A stretch of DNA of 14,036 bases from JASFBA01 sp034433695 (GTDB lineage Bacteria; Chloroflexota; Chloroflexia; DTKN01), in the NCBI GenBank assembly GCA_034433695.1, contig DAOUAK010000092.1, positions 1 to 14,036 on the forward strand, written 5' to 3'. A program made the translations under genes and the position numbers. Positions 6,268 through 13,167 of this stretch are shown here, piece by piece (the first letter of the stretch is position 1; each line of letters opens with the position of its first letter). Below the pieces are notes generated by a model. The model was not told the origin of the DNA, did no database searches, and saw nothing but the letters and a program-made list of their open reading frames with translations.

Positions 6268-7101
6268 CTACCTCCGCCGGCGTACCCAGAGGGCCAGCCC
6301 CAGGAGCAGAAGCGCCGTCCCCAGGAAGACCCAGGCTGTGGGAGAGAGGGGACTTGCCGTCGGCGGGGCCGTGGCCGGCGCCGGAGACGAGGTCTGGGAA
6401 GAAGGCGGCGTCGGCCTCTCGGTTCCCGGATGCCTCCCGGGGGTAACCGGGGAACGGCCGGCCGGCGTCGGGGAAGCCGGGGGAAGCGGCGACTCGGCCG
6501 GGAGATATCCTCCGGGGGTATGTGTGGCCCAGGCGGTCGGAGAACGGGAGGAATAGGGGCGGGCCGTCGTGGGCATGGGGGACGGCGTCGCTTTCCCGCC
6601 GGGAGAGGGCCTGGTCGTCGGAACAGGCGGGGAGGCAGCCGCCCGGATTTCCTCCCAGGTCAAAAGCGGGGGTGGGGTCTTGCCGTCGCCCCAGACCCAG
6701 CCGTCCACATCACCGTCGCCCAGGCGGCGGTCGGCCGCCCCCCGGTCGGCATAGACCCAGGCCCCGTCGCGCAGATGAAAATAAGCCCAGTAGCGGCAGG
6801 GGACGCCCCGGCATTGGCAGAAGCACTCCTGCGGCGTCGGCGGGCAGCCCACCCCCTCGATGGCACAGACGGCCACACCCCAGCCGCCGCCTGCCATGGC
6901 GACATCCAGCCCCGAACGTCGGAGCAGGTCCACCCCGCTGATCGTCTCCTCGGTGAAGGAGACCACCCGCACCCAAACCCGTCCGTCGCCGAAATCCACC
7001 ACCAAGGCAGCCCGGTGTTCTTCCTGGGCGGAGGTGGGGAGGGCGGCTCCCAGGAGAAGAAGGCACAGCAGAGCGATGCAGAAGCGGCGGTATCGTTTCA
7101 T
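6268..7101 (-). CDS. Secreted, membrane-anchored DUF4430 (transcobalamin C-terminal-like) protein
   Basis: 277 aa with four parts: a signal peptide (1-25, ending P-T-S-A), a globular domain (about 31-140), a long Pro/Ser/Thr-rich stalk (about 156-255), and a C-terminal transmembrane helix (257-272) followed by an RRRR stop-transfer tail. The globular part (VVDFGDGRVWV..., Gly-rich AGGGWG, IEGVGC, YWAYFHLRDGAWVYADRGA, GDGDVDGWVWGDG) reads as DUF4430, a domain related to the C-terminal domain of transcobalamin and intrinsic factor. Six cysteines (79, 86, 93, 95, 97, 102) suggest disulfides. The start overlaps the glycosyltransferase stop by 4 bp (ATGA). Its open frame extends upstream as a shadow. 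No sortase LPxTG motif is seen. The ligand is unknown; cobalamin is an inference from the neighbouring cbr operon. Confidence 0.78.
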   Translation of the reverse strand: MKRYRRFCIALLCLLLLGAALPTSAQEEHRAALVVDFGDGRVWVRVVSFTEETISGVDLLRRSGLDVAMAGGGWGVAVCAIEGVGCPPTPQECFCQCRGVPCRYWAYFHLRDGAWVYADRGAADRRLGDGDVDGWVWGDGKTPPPLLTWEEIRAAASPPVPTTRPSPGGKATPSPMPTTARPYSSRSPTAWATHTPGGYLPAESPLPPASPTPAGRSPVTPGRHPGTERPTPPSSQTSSPAPATAPPTASPLSPTAWVFLGTALLLLGLALWVRRRR

Positions 7102-8348
7102 CCTAGACGGAGCACATTCTGCACGATCTCCAGCAGGCGTTCGGCCCGCCGGCCGTAGGTATAGGCCGAGGCCCGCAACCGGGCCTGTTCCCCCTTTTTT
7201 TCCGCCTCCTCGGAGCGGGTCAGCGCCGTCTCCAGGGCGCGGGCCAGGGCCGGGGCGTCGCCCGGAGGGAAGAAGTAGGCGGTGTCGTCGTCCAGGACCT
7301 CGCGCAGGGCCGGGATGTCCACACAGACGATGGGCCGGCCCGTGGCCATATACTCGAACATCTTCAGCGGGGAGGCCGAGGCCCCCGAGACCGTGCCGGG
7401 GATGACCAGCACGTCGGCGGCCCCCAGGTAACGGGGCACCTCCGTTCGGGGGACGCTTCCCCGAAAATGCACCCGGCCCTCCACCCCCAAGGCACAGGCC
7501 CGCCCGCGCAGGCCGGCGATCTCCACCGGCCGACCGCCCACCAGTTCCAGCCGCAGCGCCGGAAAGCGGGGGGCGAGGGCGGCCAGCGCCTCCAGGAGGA
7601 GTTCCAGTCCCCGGTAAGAAAAGGTCAAGCCGGCATAGACCAGAACCTGCCCATCGGCCGGGAGGCCCAGCGCCTCCCGACACGAGGAACGTTCCAGGGG
7701 ATGGTACAGTGCCTCATCATAGGCATCGGGCAGGACGGCGGTGCGGGCGGCCGGCCGCCAGCCATTTTCTTCCAGTTCGCGGGCAAAGGTCTCGGTCAGG
7801 GAGACGACCCCATCGGCCCGCCGGAGGAGGGTGCGGTCCAGCCGTTGCAAGATCGGCTGCCAGAGCCGGCCCCGGGCCCGAGAGGGGTTGCGGCTTTCGA
7901 GTTCGTGGGCCTCGTAGATCAGGCGGGCGCCGGTGAGATGCCGAAGGAAGCCGCTCAACCAGTAGGCGCAGATGACCTCCCGGACATAGACGGCCCGGCA
8001 GCGTTTTCCCAGCAGGCGACGGAAAAGGAGGAAAAGGGCCACCATCCAGGCGAAAAGGGTACGCTCCAGGTAATACCAGCCGGTGGAAGGAAAGAGGCGC
8101 GAGAGTTTCCCCACGGGAAGACGCGGTAGATGCACCGCACCGACCTCGGTAAAGGCGCTGGGCTCACAGAAGAGGCGCGGGACGATCACCAGGAGATCGG
8201 GGCAGCGGGCCCGCAACGCCCGCACCGTCAAATAGGTCTGGATGGCGTTGGCCGCCCGGAGCGTCAGGCTGGTGGGGTAGGCAAGGTAACATAAACCTAT
8301 GAGGGCGGCCTCCGGCGGCTGCCGTCCCCTTTGCTCCGAGGAAGTCAT
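7098..8348 (-). CDS. Glycosyltransferase family 4 (GT-B fold)
   Basis: 416-aa predicted retaining glycosyltransferase. The N-terminal Rossmann-like half (about 15-200) contains the acceptor-side motif IYEAHELESRNPS. A hydrophobic stretch AWMVALFLLFRRLLG (about 100-115) may help membrane association. The C-terminal half starts at VLVYAGLTFSYRGLELLLEAL and holds the sugar-nucleotide site SPLKMFEYMATGRPIV, equivalent to the E-x7-E region of GT4 enzymes with the first Glu not conserved. Donor and acceptor are unknown. It sits 24 bp after ispG and is translationally coupled to the Ser/Thr/Pro-rich DUF4430 protein, so a role in modifying that protein or an envelope glycan is possible. Confidence 0.85.
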   Translation of the reverse strand: MTSSEQRGRQPPEAALIGLCYLAYPTSLTLRAANAIQTYLTVRALRARCPDLLVIVPRLFCEPSAFTEVGAVHLPRLPVGKLSRLFPSTGWYYLERTLFAWMVALFLLFRRLLGKRCRAVYVREVICAYWLSGFLRHLTGARLIYEAHELESRNPSRARGRLWQPILQRLDRTLLRRADGVVSLTETFARELEENGWRPAARTAVLPDAYDEALYHPLERSSCREALGLPADGQVLVYAGLTFSYRGLELLLEALAALAPRFPALRLELVGGRPVEIAGLRGRACALGVEGRVHFRGSVPRTEVPRYLGAADVLVIPGTVSGASASPLKMFEYMATGRPIVCVDIPALREVLDDDTAYFFPPGDAPALARALETALTRSEEAEKKGEQARLRASAYTYGRRAERLLEIVQNVLRLG

Positions 8349-8372
8349 CCCGACACCTTCTCCGTCCCCCTG

Positions 8373-9512
8373 TCAGCGCTTCGGGCCGGCCGGGCTTTTC
8401 CGTCGGGCCAGGTCGGGAAAGTCGCGCCCGATCTCGGCCAGGAGGGCCTCGACCAGTTTTTCCTCGGGGGCAGAACCGACGACCTCCCCGTGGCGGAAGA
8501 TCACCCCGCGGCCTCGGCCGGCGGCGATGCCGTAATCGGCCATGCGGGCCTCGCCCGGTCCGTTGACCACGCAGCCCATCACGGCCACCGTGATCGTCGC
8601 CGGAAGGCCCTGGAGGCGCCTTTCGACCTCTTCGGCCAGACGCACCAGGTCCACCTCGGTACGCCCGCAGGTGGGACAGGAGACGAGGGTAGGGCCGCGT
8701 CGGCGCAGGTTGAGGGCCCGCAGAATCTCATAGGCCACCCGCACCTCCTCCACCGGGTCGCCGGTGAGGGAGACGCGGATGGTATCCCCCAGGCCCTCGG
8801 AGAGGAGGATGCCGATGCCCACGGCCGAACGGATCGTCCCGGCCCAGGGCAGGCCGGCCTCGGTGATGCCGATATGCAAAGGGTAAGGGACCTGCCGGGC
8901 CAGCAGGCGGTTGGCGGCGACGGTGATCGGCACGTCAAAGGCCTTCAGGGAGACGACGATGTCGTGAAAGTCGAGTTCCTCCAGGATGCGGATGTGGTCC
9001 AGGGCGGCCCGGACCATCCGTTTGGGCAAGGTGGTCTGTACCTCCCGGAGCGTCGGCGGGGGCCGGCCGGGTTCTTCCTCCGGCGGGGGAAGGGAGCCGG
9101 CATTGACTCCGATGCGGATGGGCACGCCCCGCTCCTTGGCGGCGCGCACGACGGCTCGCACCTTTTCGGGATCGCGGATGTTGCCCGGATTCAGACGCAG
9201 GCCGTGGATGCCGGCCTGGAGGGCGGCCAGGGCCAGGCGGTGGTCAAAGTGGATATCGGCGACCACCGGGATGGGGCTGGCGCGGACGATCGCGGCAAGG
9301 GCCTCGGCCGCCTCACTATCGGGGACGGCCACCCGCACCACCTCGCAGCCGGCCTCGGCCAGGGCGGAGATCTGGGATAAGGTGGCAGCGACGTCGCGGG
9401 TATCGGTGTTGCACATGGACTGGACCACGATCGGCCCCCCTCCGCCGATGACGACCGATCCCAGGCGCACCGGACGGGAGAGACGCCGGGGATGGGGACG
9501 AGACGCTTCCAT
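8373..9512 (-). CDS. ispG: 4-hydroxy-3-methylbut-2-en-1-yl diphosphate synthase (flavodoxin/ferredoxin)
   Basis: 379-aa IspG/GcpE, the [4Fe-4S] enzyme that converts MEcPP to HMBPP in the MEP pathway of isoprenoid synthesis. The N-terminal TIM barrel (about 10-265) includes VQSMCNTDTRD, VADIHFD and LNPGNI. The C-terminal ferredoxin-like domain carries the cluster ligands C279 and C282 (SCPTCGR), C314 (MGCVVNGPGEA) and E321. The length matches the short bacterial form, without the plant/Chlamydia insertion; a Pro/Glu-rich loop sits at 142-155. GTG at 9515 and ATG at 9512 are alternative starts. I chose ATG because GGAGG is then about 6 nt away and it shares one base with the rseP stop (TGATG). 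rseP next to ispG is a common order. Confidence 0.95.
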   Translation of the reverse strand: MEASRPHPRRLSRPVRLGSVVIGGGGPIVVQSMCNTDTRDVAATLSQISALAEAGCEVVRVAVPDSEAAEALAAIVRASPIPVVADIHFDHRLALAALQAGIHGLRLNPGNIRDPEKVRAVVRAAKERGVPIRIGVNAGSLPPPEEEPGRPPPTLREVQTTLPKRMVRAALDHIRILEELDFHDIVVSLKAFDVPITVAANRLLARQVPYPLHIGITEAGLPWAGTIRSAVGIGILLSEGLGDTIRVSLTGDPVEEVRVAYEILRALNLRRRGPTLVSCPTCGRTEVDLVRLAEEVERRLQGLPATITVAVMGCVVNGPGEARMADYGIAAGRGRGVIFRHGEVVGSAPEEKLVEALLAEIGRDFPDLARRKSPAGPKR

Positions 9513-10894
9513 CACGGACCTCCCAGGCTTCCACCGGCCACGCGCAGGATGTCATAATAGGTGAGGAGGAGGGCCAGGCCGATCAGGAGGATAAAGCCGG
9601 CCATGTGGATGGCCCCCTCCCATTCCGGCGGCACCCGCCGCCCCCGGCGCAGCCATTCCAGGAGGACAAAGACCAGCCGGCCGCCGTCCAGGGCCGGCAG
9701 AGGAAAGAGGTTCACCAGGCAAAGGTTGATGCTGATGGCGGCCGTTGCCCGGAGCACGCCGAGGAAGCCGGCCTCCCGGGCCACCTGGGCCGTAATGTAG
9801 GTAATGCCCACCGGGCCGGCCAGTTCGCTCGGCGGCACCGACTGGCGGAAGATGGCCGCCAGCGTCCGCGGCACCAGCCACATCGCCTCCACCGTTTCCC
9901 CCCAGCCCTCGGCCAGGCCGCCCCTTCGCCAGGCCCAGCGCCAGTAGTCCAGTCCCAGCGGGAGTTCGGCGTAGGCCAGGTCGTTTCCCAGGAGGAACGG
10001 ACCCAGGCGTTGCCCCTCCCGCTCGATTTCCACCAGGACCGGGCGAGGCAGGAGATCCCGGACGTAGCGCCCGTCTCCGACCAGGAGGCCGGCGATGGCC
10101 CGCAGTCCGGCTACGGTGGCCTCACGGCACTCCCGGGTGAAGTAGGCCCGATACTGGAGGCTATTTTCGATGGGCCGGCCGTTCAGGGAAAGGATCACGT
10201 CGCCGATGCGCAGGCCGGCCCGCTCGGCCGGAGAACCGGGGAAGAGGCGCTGTATGGTCACCGGAGCCTCGTAGTAATCCAGGCCGATGCCGATGGCCCC
10301 CTGCCCCGGCGGGGGGTTCTGTCGGGGCACCAGTTCCACACTTTCCTGCCGACCGCTGCGTTCGATGATCAGGGTGATGGTATAGCCCCGGTTGAGCGTG
10401 GATTCCAGACGGACGTCATAGAGGGAAGTGACCGGCCGGCCGTTGATGCTCGCAATCACGTCGCCGACCTGCAGGCCGGCCCGTTCGGCCGGAGAGTCCG
10501 GCTCGATGAGGAAGATGCCCACCCGCTGGCTGACCGGCTCCTCGTACCCGTAGACGGCCAGCCCGGTAAAGAGGGCCAGGGCCAGAAAAAAGTTCATCAG
10601 CGCCCCCGCGCTCAGCACAATGACCCGCTGCCAGGGTTTTTTCCCCGCCAGGCTGCCCGGCACCCGGGGGTCTTCCTCTCCGGCCATCTTGACAAAGCCG
10701 CCCAGGGGAATCGCGTTCAGGGTATAGCGGACGCCGCCCCGCACCCCCAGGGTGAGCAGGCGCGGCGGAAAACCGATGCCAAACTCCTCAACCCGCACCT
10801 TCATCCAGCGGGCGGCCAGAAAGTGCCCCACCTCATGGACAAGGATGAGGACGGCCAGCACCGGAATGGCCAGCAGCCAGAAATAGAACTCCAT
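9512..10894 (-). CDS. rseP: RIP metalloprotease RseP (site-2 protease family, M50)
   Basis: 460-aa intramembrane zinc protease that cuts transmembrane segments, typically anti-sigma factors or leftover signal peptides. HEVGH at 20-24 gives two zinc ligands and the catalytic Glu inside TM1. The third ligand is D403 in NLFPLPALDGGR (395-406) near the C-terminus. Two PDZ domains lie between, at about 120-190 (DSPAERAGLQVGDVI) and about 207-295 (GSPAERAGLRIGDVI). Further transmembrane segments are near 94-115, 380-412 and 432-450. GAGGAGGT lies about 4-5 nt before the ATG. It is first in the operon; the dxr gene often found beside rseP is absent. Confidence 0.94.
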   Translation of the reverse strand: MEFYFWLLAIPVLAVLILVHEVGHFLAARWMKVRVEEFGIGFPPRLLTLGVRGGVRYTLNAIPLGGFVKMAGEEDPRVPGSLAGKKPWQRVIVLSAGALMNFFLALALFTGLAVYGYEEPVSQRVGIFLIEPDSPAERAGLQVGDVIASINGRPVTSLYDVRLESTLNRGYTITLIIERSGRQESVELVPRQNPPPGQGAIGIGLDYYEAPVTIQRLFPGSPAERAGLRIGDVILSLNGRPIENSLQYRAYFTRECREATVAGLRAIAGLLVGDGRYVRDLLPRPVLVEIEREGQRLGPFLLGNDLAYAELPLGLDYWRWAWRRGGLAEGWGETVEAMWLVPRTLAAIFRQSVPPSELAGPVGITYITAQVAREAGFLGVLRATAAISINLCLVNLFPLPALDGGRLVFVLLEWLRRGRRVPPEWEGAIHMAGFILLIGLALLLTYYDILRVAGGSLGGP

Positions 10895-10929
10895 CCAGAC
10901 CTCCTCGGTCTTAAAGTACGTCTTTACTT

Positions 10930-10958
10930 ATTGTACTACAGCCTCACCTGGAGCGCAA
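10930..10958 (-). promoter_or_regulatory. Putative promoter of the rseP-ispG operon
   Basis: On the minus strand, TTGCGC (10953-10958) lies 17 bp upstream of TACAAT (10930-10935). The -10 matches five of six consensus bases and the -35 three of six. The start of transcription would be near 10923, about 30 nt from rseP. A small inverted repeat TAAAG/CTTTA (10912-10916 with 10922-10926) covers the likely start site and could be an operator. Confidence 0.5.
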
Positions 10959-11560
10959 ACCTCCTCTCGAAAGCGTTACAGGTTGGGGACAACACCGCTG
11001 CACAATGCTCGCGGCCCAGACCGCCCCTGGCTACCATATGTGGCCACTTCGCGCTGCCCAGCCTCTAGATGTAGTAGAACGCAGTGCCGGCATTGTCAGC
11101 CGGTCCATTGTGGGCAGCGGCCGGCCTCGTTTCCCGGTCTTTTACGGGGCCGCGCCGGCCCTTGGCCCTTTTGGGGTATCTTTTTCTACATTGGTATGTC
11201 CCCGGCGTGAAACGCTCACTCACCGCCGGGACATTCGACGGGTACCTTGCCCAATCCTGGGAGCAAAGGGATGGGACAACCCAACACGGGCCGCACCGGA
11301 GGTGTCCCAGATTTGAGATGGGGTAAACCAAGTATCGAAGGAACCGAGACCCGGGATGCGGCCGGGAAGGGCGGAGCGTGTTCTGCCCCCGGTTCCAGGA
11401 GGAATGCGGAGAAGGGTGTAATCGAATTGCGCCCGTACCGGCCTTGTGGAGCGGCGAGGATAAGCGGGGAAAAATGGGCCGGGGAACGGCTGAAAAAGCC
11501 GTCCGGGGATTTCCGGGAAGACACCCCCGTACCTTCAAGAGGTCCGGGGAAATGGTCCTG
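10959..11560. other. Long noncoding intergenic region with inverted repeats
   Basis: No frame here looks like a real protein; the open frames have shadow-like composition rich in Arg, Pro and Ser. Visible structure: TGTCC-c-CGGCG with CGCCGGGACA (11197-11207 and 11224-11233), TGGGACA with TGTCCCA (11272-11278 and 11303-11309), and ACGGCT-GAAAA-AGCCGT (11486-11502). A CCCTTTTGGGG-TATCTTTTT stretch at about 11166-11185 is a weak terminator-like sequence. No tRNA, rRNA or known riboswitch is recognised. It could contain a small RNA or the remains of a mobile element. Confidence 0.4.
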
Positions 11561-11572
11561 AATTGCCGAAAA

Positions 11573-11601
11573 AAGACAAAACGGAAGGGATGTGCTATCA
11601 T
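11573..11601 (+). promoter_or_regulatory. Putative promoter of the lipoprotein-M23 operon (extended -10)
   Basis: AAGACA (11573-11578) lies 17 bp before TATCAT (11596-11601), which is preceded by TGC, an extended -10. The transcript would start near 11608 and have a leader of about 120 nt. The leader contains a hairpin GGTCCT-gg-AGCCG...CGGCT-AGGACC (11626-11658) just before a GGAGGT at 11663-11668. Confidence 0.5.
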
Positions 11602-11625
11602 ATCTTTGTACAGTAGAAGGCAGGA

Positions 11626-11658
11626 GGTCCTGGAGCCGACAGCCGACCGGCTAGGACC
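11626..11658 (+). other. Hairpin in the 5' leader of the lipoprotein gene
   Basis: GGTCCT (11626-11631) pairs with AGGACC (11653-11658), and AGCCG (11634-11638) with CGGCT (11648-11652). This gives 11 bp of stem with a 2-nt bulge. No T-run follows. It sits between the putative promoter and the start codon and may affect mRNA stability or translation; no known RNA class is recognised. Confidence 0.45.
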
Positions 11659-11729
11659 GAAAGGAGGTGGGAGCAGGATAGGATACAAACGGAATGCAAG
11701 GATGGAGTGTGAAATCAAGGAGGAAAGCG

Positions 11730-13151
11730 ATGGGTGTCCGAAAGGTAGCCATCCTTCTGGGTTTGTTCGTGTTTCTTCTGGCCGGCTGCACCGCCTATTG
11801 GGCCTCTCCCCCGGCCGGCCAGGAGGTCGAGACGGCCGTTCCGCCTCGGCCGACGGCTACGAGCGTCGAGACGGCCGTTCCGCCTCGGCCGAGCGCCACC
11901 CCGACGCCCTCCCCTTTTCCCCTCGTGACGGTTCCCATTGTAACCCTCAAAATCCCTACCCCTGAGCCCTGGACCCCTTCCCCCACCCCAACGCCGTGGG
12001 TGGTGACTCCGACTCCCTATGCCCCGGCGGAGGCGCTCCCGGAGGGCTTTCCCACGGTGATCTACGCCGTGCAGCGGCCGGGGGAGCCCGGAGGATCATG
12101 GCTGGCGCAGCCGGTGCAACTCTGGATGCTGCGCTATGAGCGAGGGATGCTCCGGGAAGAACTGCTCCTGGACCTATCCTCCTCGGCAATCGAGGGCAAG
12201 TTCGAGCCTCCCGACCCGCACATTGCCAGATGGGTTTCCTATCTGTGGGTTTCCGACCTATCCGTGTCCCCCGATGGCCTCTACATCGCCCTCACCTTGC
12301 AGGCCTGGGAAGGTAGTGGGGTCATCACCCTGGTCATCCAGACCGATGGCAGCAAGATCTACCGACCTGATATGCCAGGCGACCTTGGAATTGGTTACCT
12401 GCTGTGGATTCCGGGGAGCGAACGGTTCATTGTGGCGGGGCTACTTAGAAGCCTTATGTGGGGAACGATGACCCTCGAGGGGGATTATGTGCCATTTCCT
12501 GCTCCCGTCACCCATGACATGGCTGCGGCTGCGGTGTCCCCGGATGGCAAAAGGGTCATCTTCTCCTTACTCCCGGTTGGAGAAATATACCTTGGTGCCA
12601 TGGATATAGACGGCTCGAACCTGACCCCTTTTGCCGTGTCGCGGCCTCCCGCCGGGATCTATGTTCGAGACCTGGCCTTATCTCCCGATGGCCGGACCTG
12701 CGTCCTGATCTGGATGCTGAAGGGCTCGATTCCCCAACCAGGGCAAATGTGGGTGATGGATGCCGACGGGTCCAACCAGCGTCCTCTCACCGAGCCTACC
12801 GAAATGTACGACTTTGACCTCGCCTGGTCTCCTGACGGAAAATCTCTGGCCTTTGTTCGTTGGGAAAACTACCCGACCTGGAACCGGGGCTATTACCCCA
12901 CGACCTGGGGGGACATGGTCACCAGTCTCTGGCTCATCGACCTGGAGGGAAAGGAGCGGCTGCTCCTTTCCTCGGAGGGCCATTACGCCCACTGGGACCC
13001 CGGGTGGCTCCCCGACGGCTCCGGGCTGGTCTTTGTCTCTAACCGGGGCGGGGAGAACAACCTCTGGTTCATCCGGGCGGATGGAACGGGGCTGCAGCAA
13101 CTGACCCAACAGGGGGGCTTGAGCCCCGAGGTCGCGCTCCTGGGCAAGTAG
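11730..13151 (+). CDS. Lipoprotein with TolB/WD40-like beta-propeller
   Basis: 473 aa. The signal peptide ends in the lipobox LLAGC, with C20 as the predicted lipidation site, so the protein is anchored to the outer face of the membrane. Residues 21-104 form a Pro/Thr/Ser-rich linker that begins with a 13-residue tandem duplication (VETAVPPRP..., 33-45 and 46-58). Residues about 105-473 are a beta-propeller with repeated PD40 motifs (SVSPDGLYIALT, AVSPDGKRVIFS, ALSPDGRTCVLI, WSPDGKSLAFVR, PDGSGLVFVSNRGG). Such propellers usually bind proteins or glycans; the partner is unknown. I chose ATG 11730 because AAGGAGG is 6-7 nt upstream and the signal peptide starts there. An in-frame ATG at 11694 lacks such a site. 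The M23 peptidase gene follows 16 bp later. Confidence 0.85.
   Translation: MGVRKVAILLGLFVFLLAGCTAYWASPPAGQEVETAVPPRPTATSVETAVPPRPSATPTPSPFPLVTVPIVTLKIPTPEPWTPSPTPTPWVVTPTPYAPAEALPEGFPTVIYAVQRPGEPGGSWLAQPVQLWMLRYERGMLREELLLDLSSSAIEGKFEPPDPHIARWVSYLWVSDLSVSPDGLYIALTLQAWEGSGVITLVIQTDGSKIYRPDMPGDLGIGYLLWIPGSERFIVAGLLRSLMWGTMTLEGDYVPFPAPVTHDMAAAAVSPDGKRVIFSLLPVGEIYLGAMDIDGSNLTPFAVSRPPAGIYVRDLALSPDGRTCVLIWMLKGSIPQPGQMWVMDADGSNQRPLTEPTEMYDFDLAWSPDGKSLAFVRWENYPTWNRGYYPTTWGDMVTSLWLIDLEGKERLLLSSEGHYAHWDPGWLPDGSGLVFVSNRGGENNLWFIRADGTGLQQLTQQGGLSPEVALLGK
11826..11903 (+). repeat. Two-copy 39-bp tandem repeat in the lipoprotein linker
   Basis: A 28-bp stretch at 11826-11853 recurs exactly at 11865-11892 (period 39 bp), encoding VETAVPPRP twice. 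The remaining bases of each unit differ slightly (ending TATS versus SATP). Identity at DNA level points to a fairly recent duplication by slippage or unequal exchange. Confidence 0.9.
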
Positions 13152-13167
13152 AGAAGGAGGGGGCAAA

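Noticed and set aside
5674..7158. Plus-strand open frame of 494 codons
   Set aside because: It runs antisense through the glycosylase and DUF4430 genes, is Arg/Gly/Pro-rich without motifs, and arises from high GC.
8331..9380. Plus-strand open frame of 349 codons
   Set aside because: It is antisense to ispG, which shows full family motifs.
9605..11068. Plus-strand open frame of 487 codons
   Set aside because: It is antisense to rseP, with His/Gln/Gly-rich low-complexity text and no domain; the minus-strand RseP is unambiguous.
11065..11718. Minus-strand open frame of 217 codons in the intergenic region
   Set aside because: Composition is Arg/Pro/Ser-rich with no recognisable domain, and it crosses the hairpins and the lipoprotein promoter. 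It cannot be fully excluded without a search.
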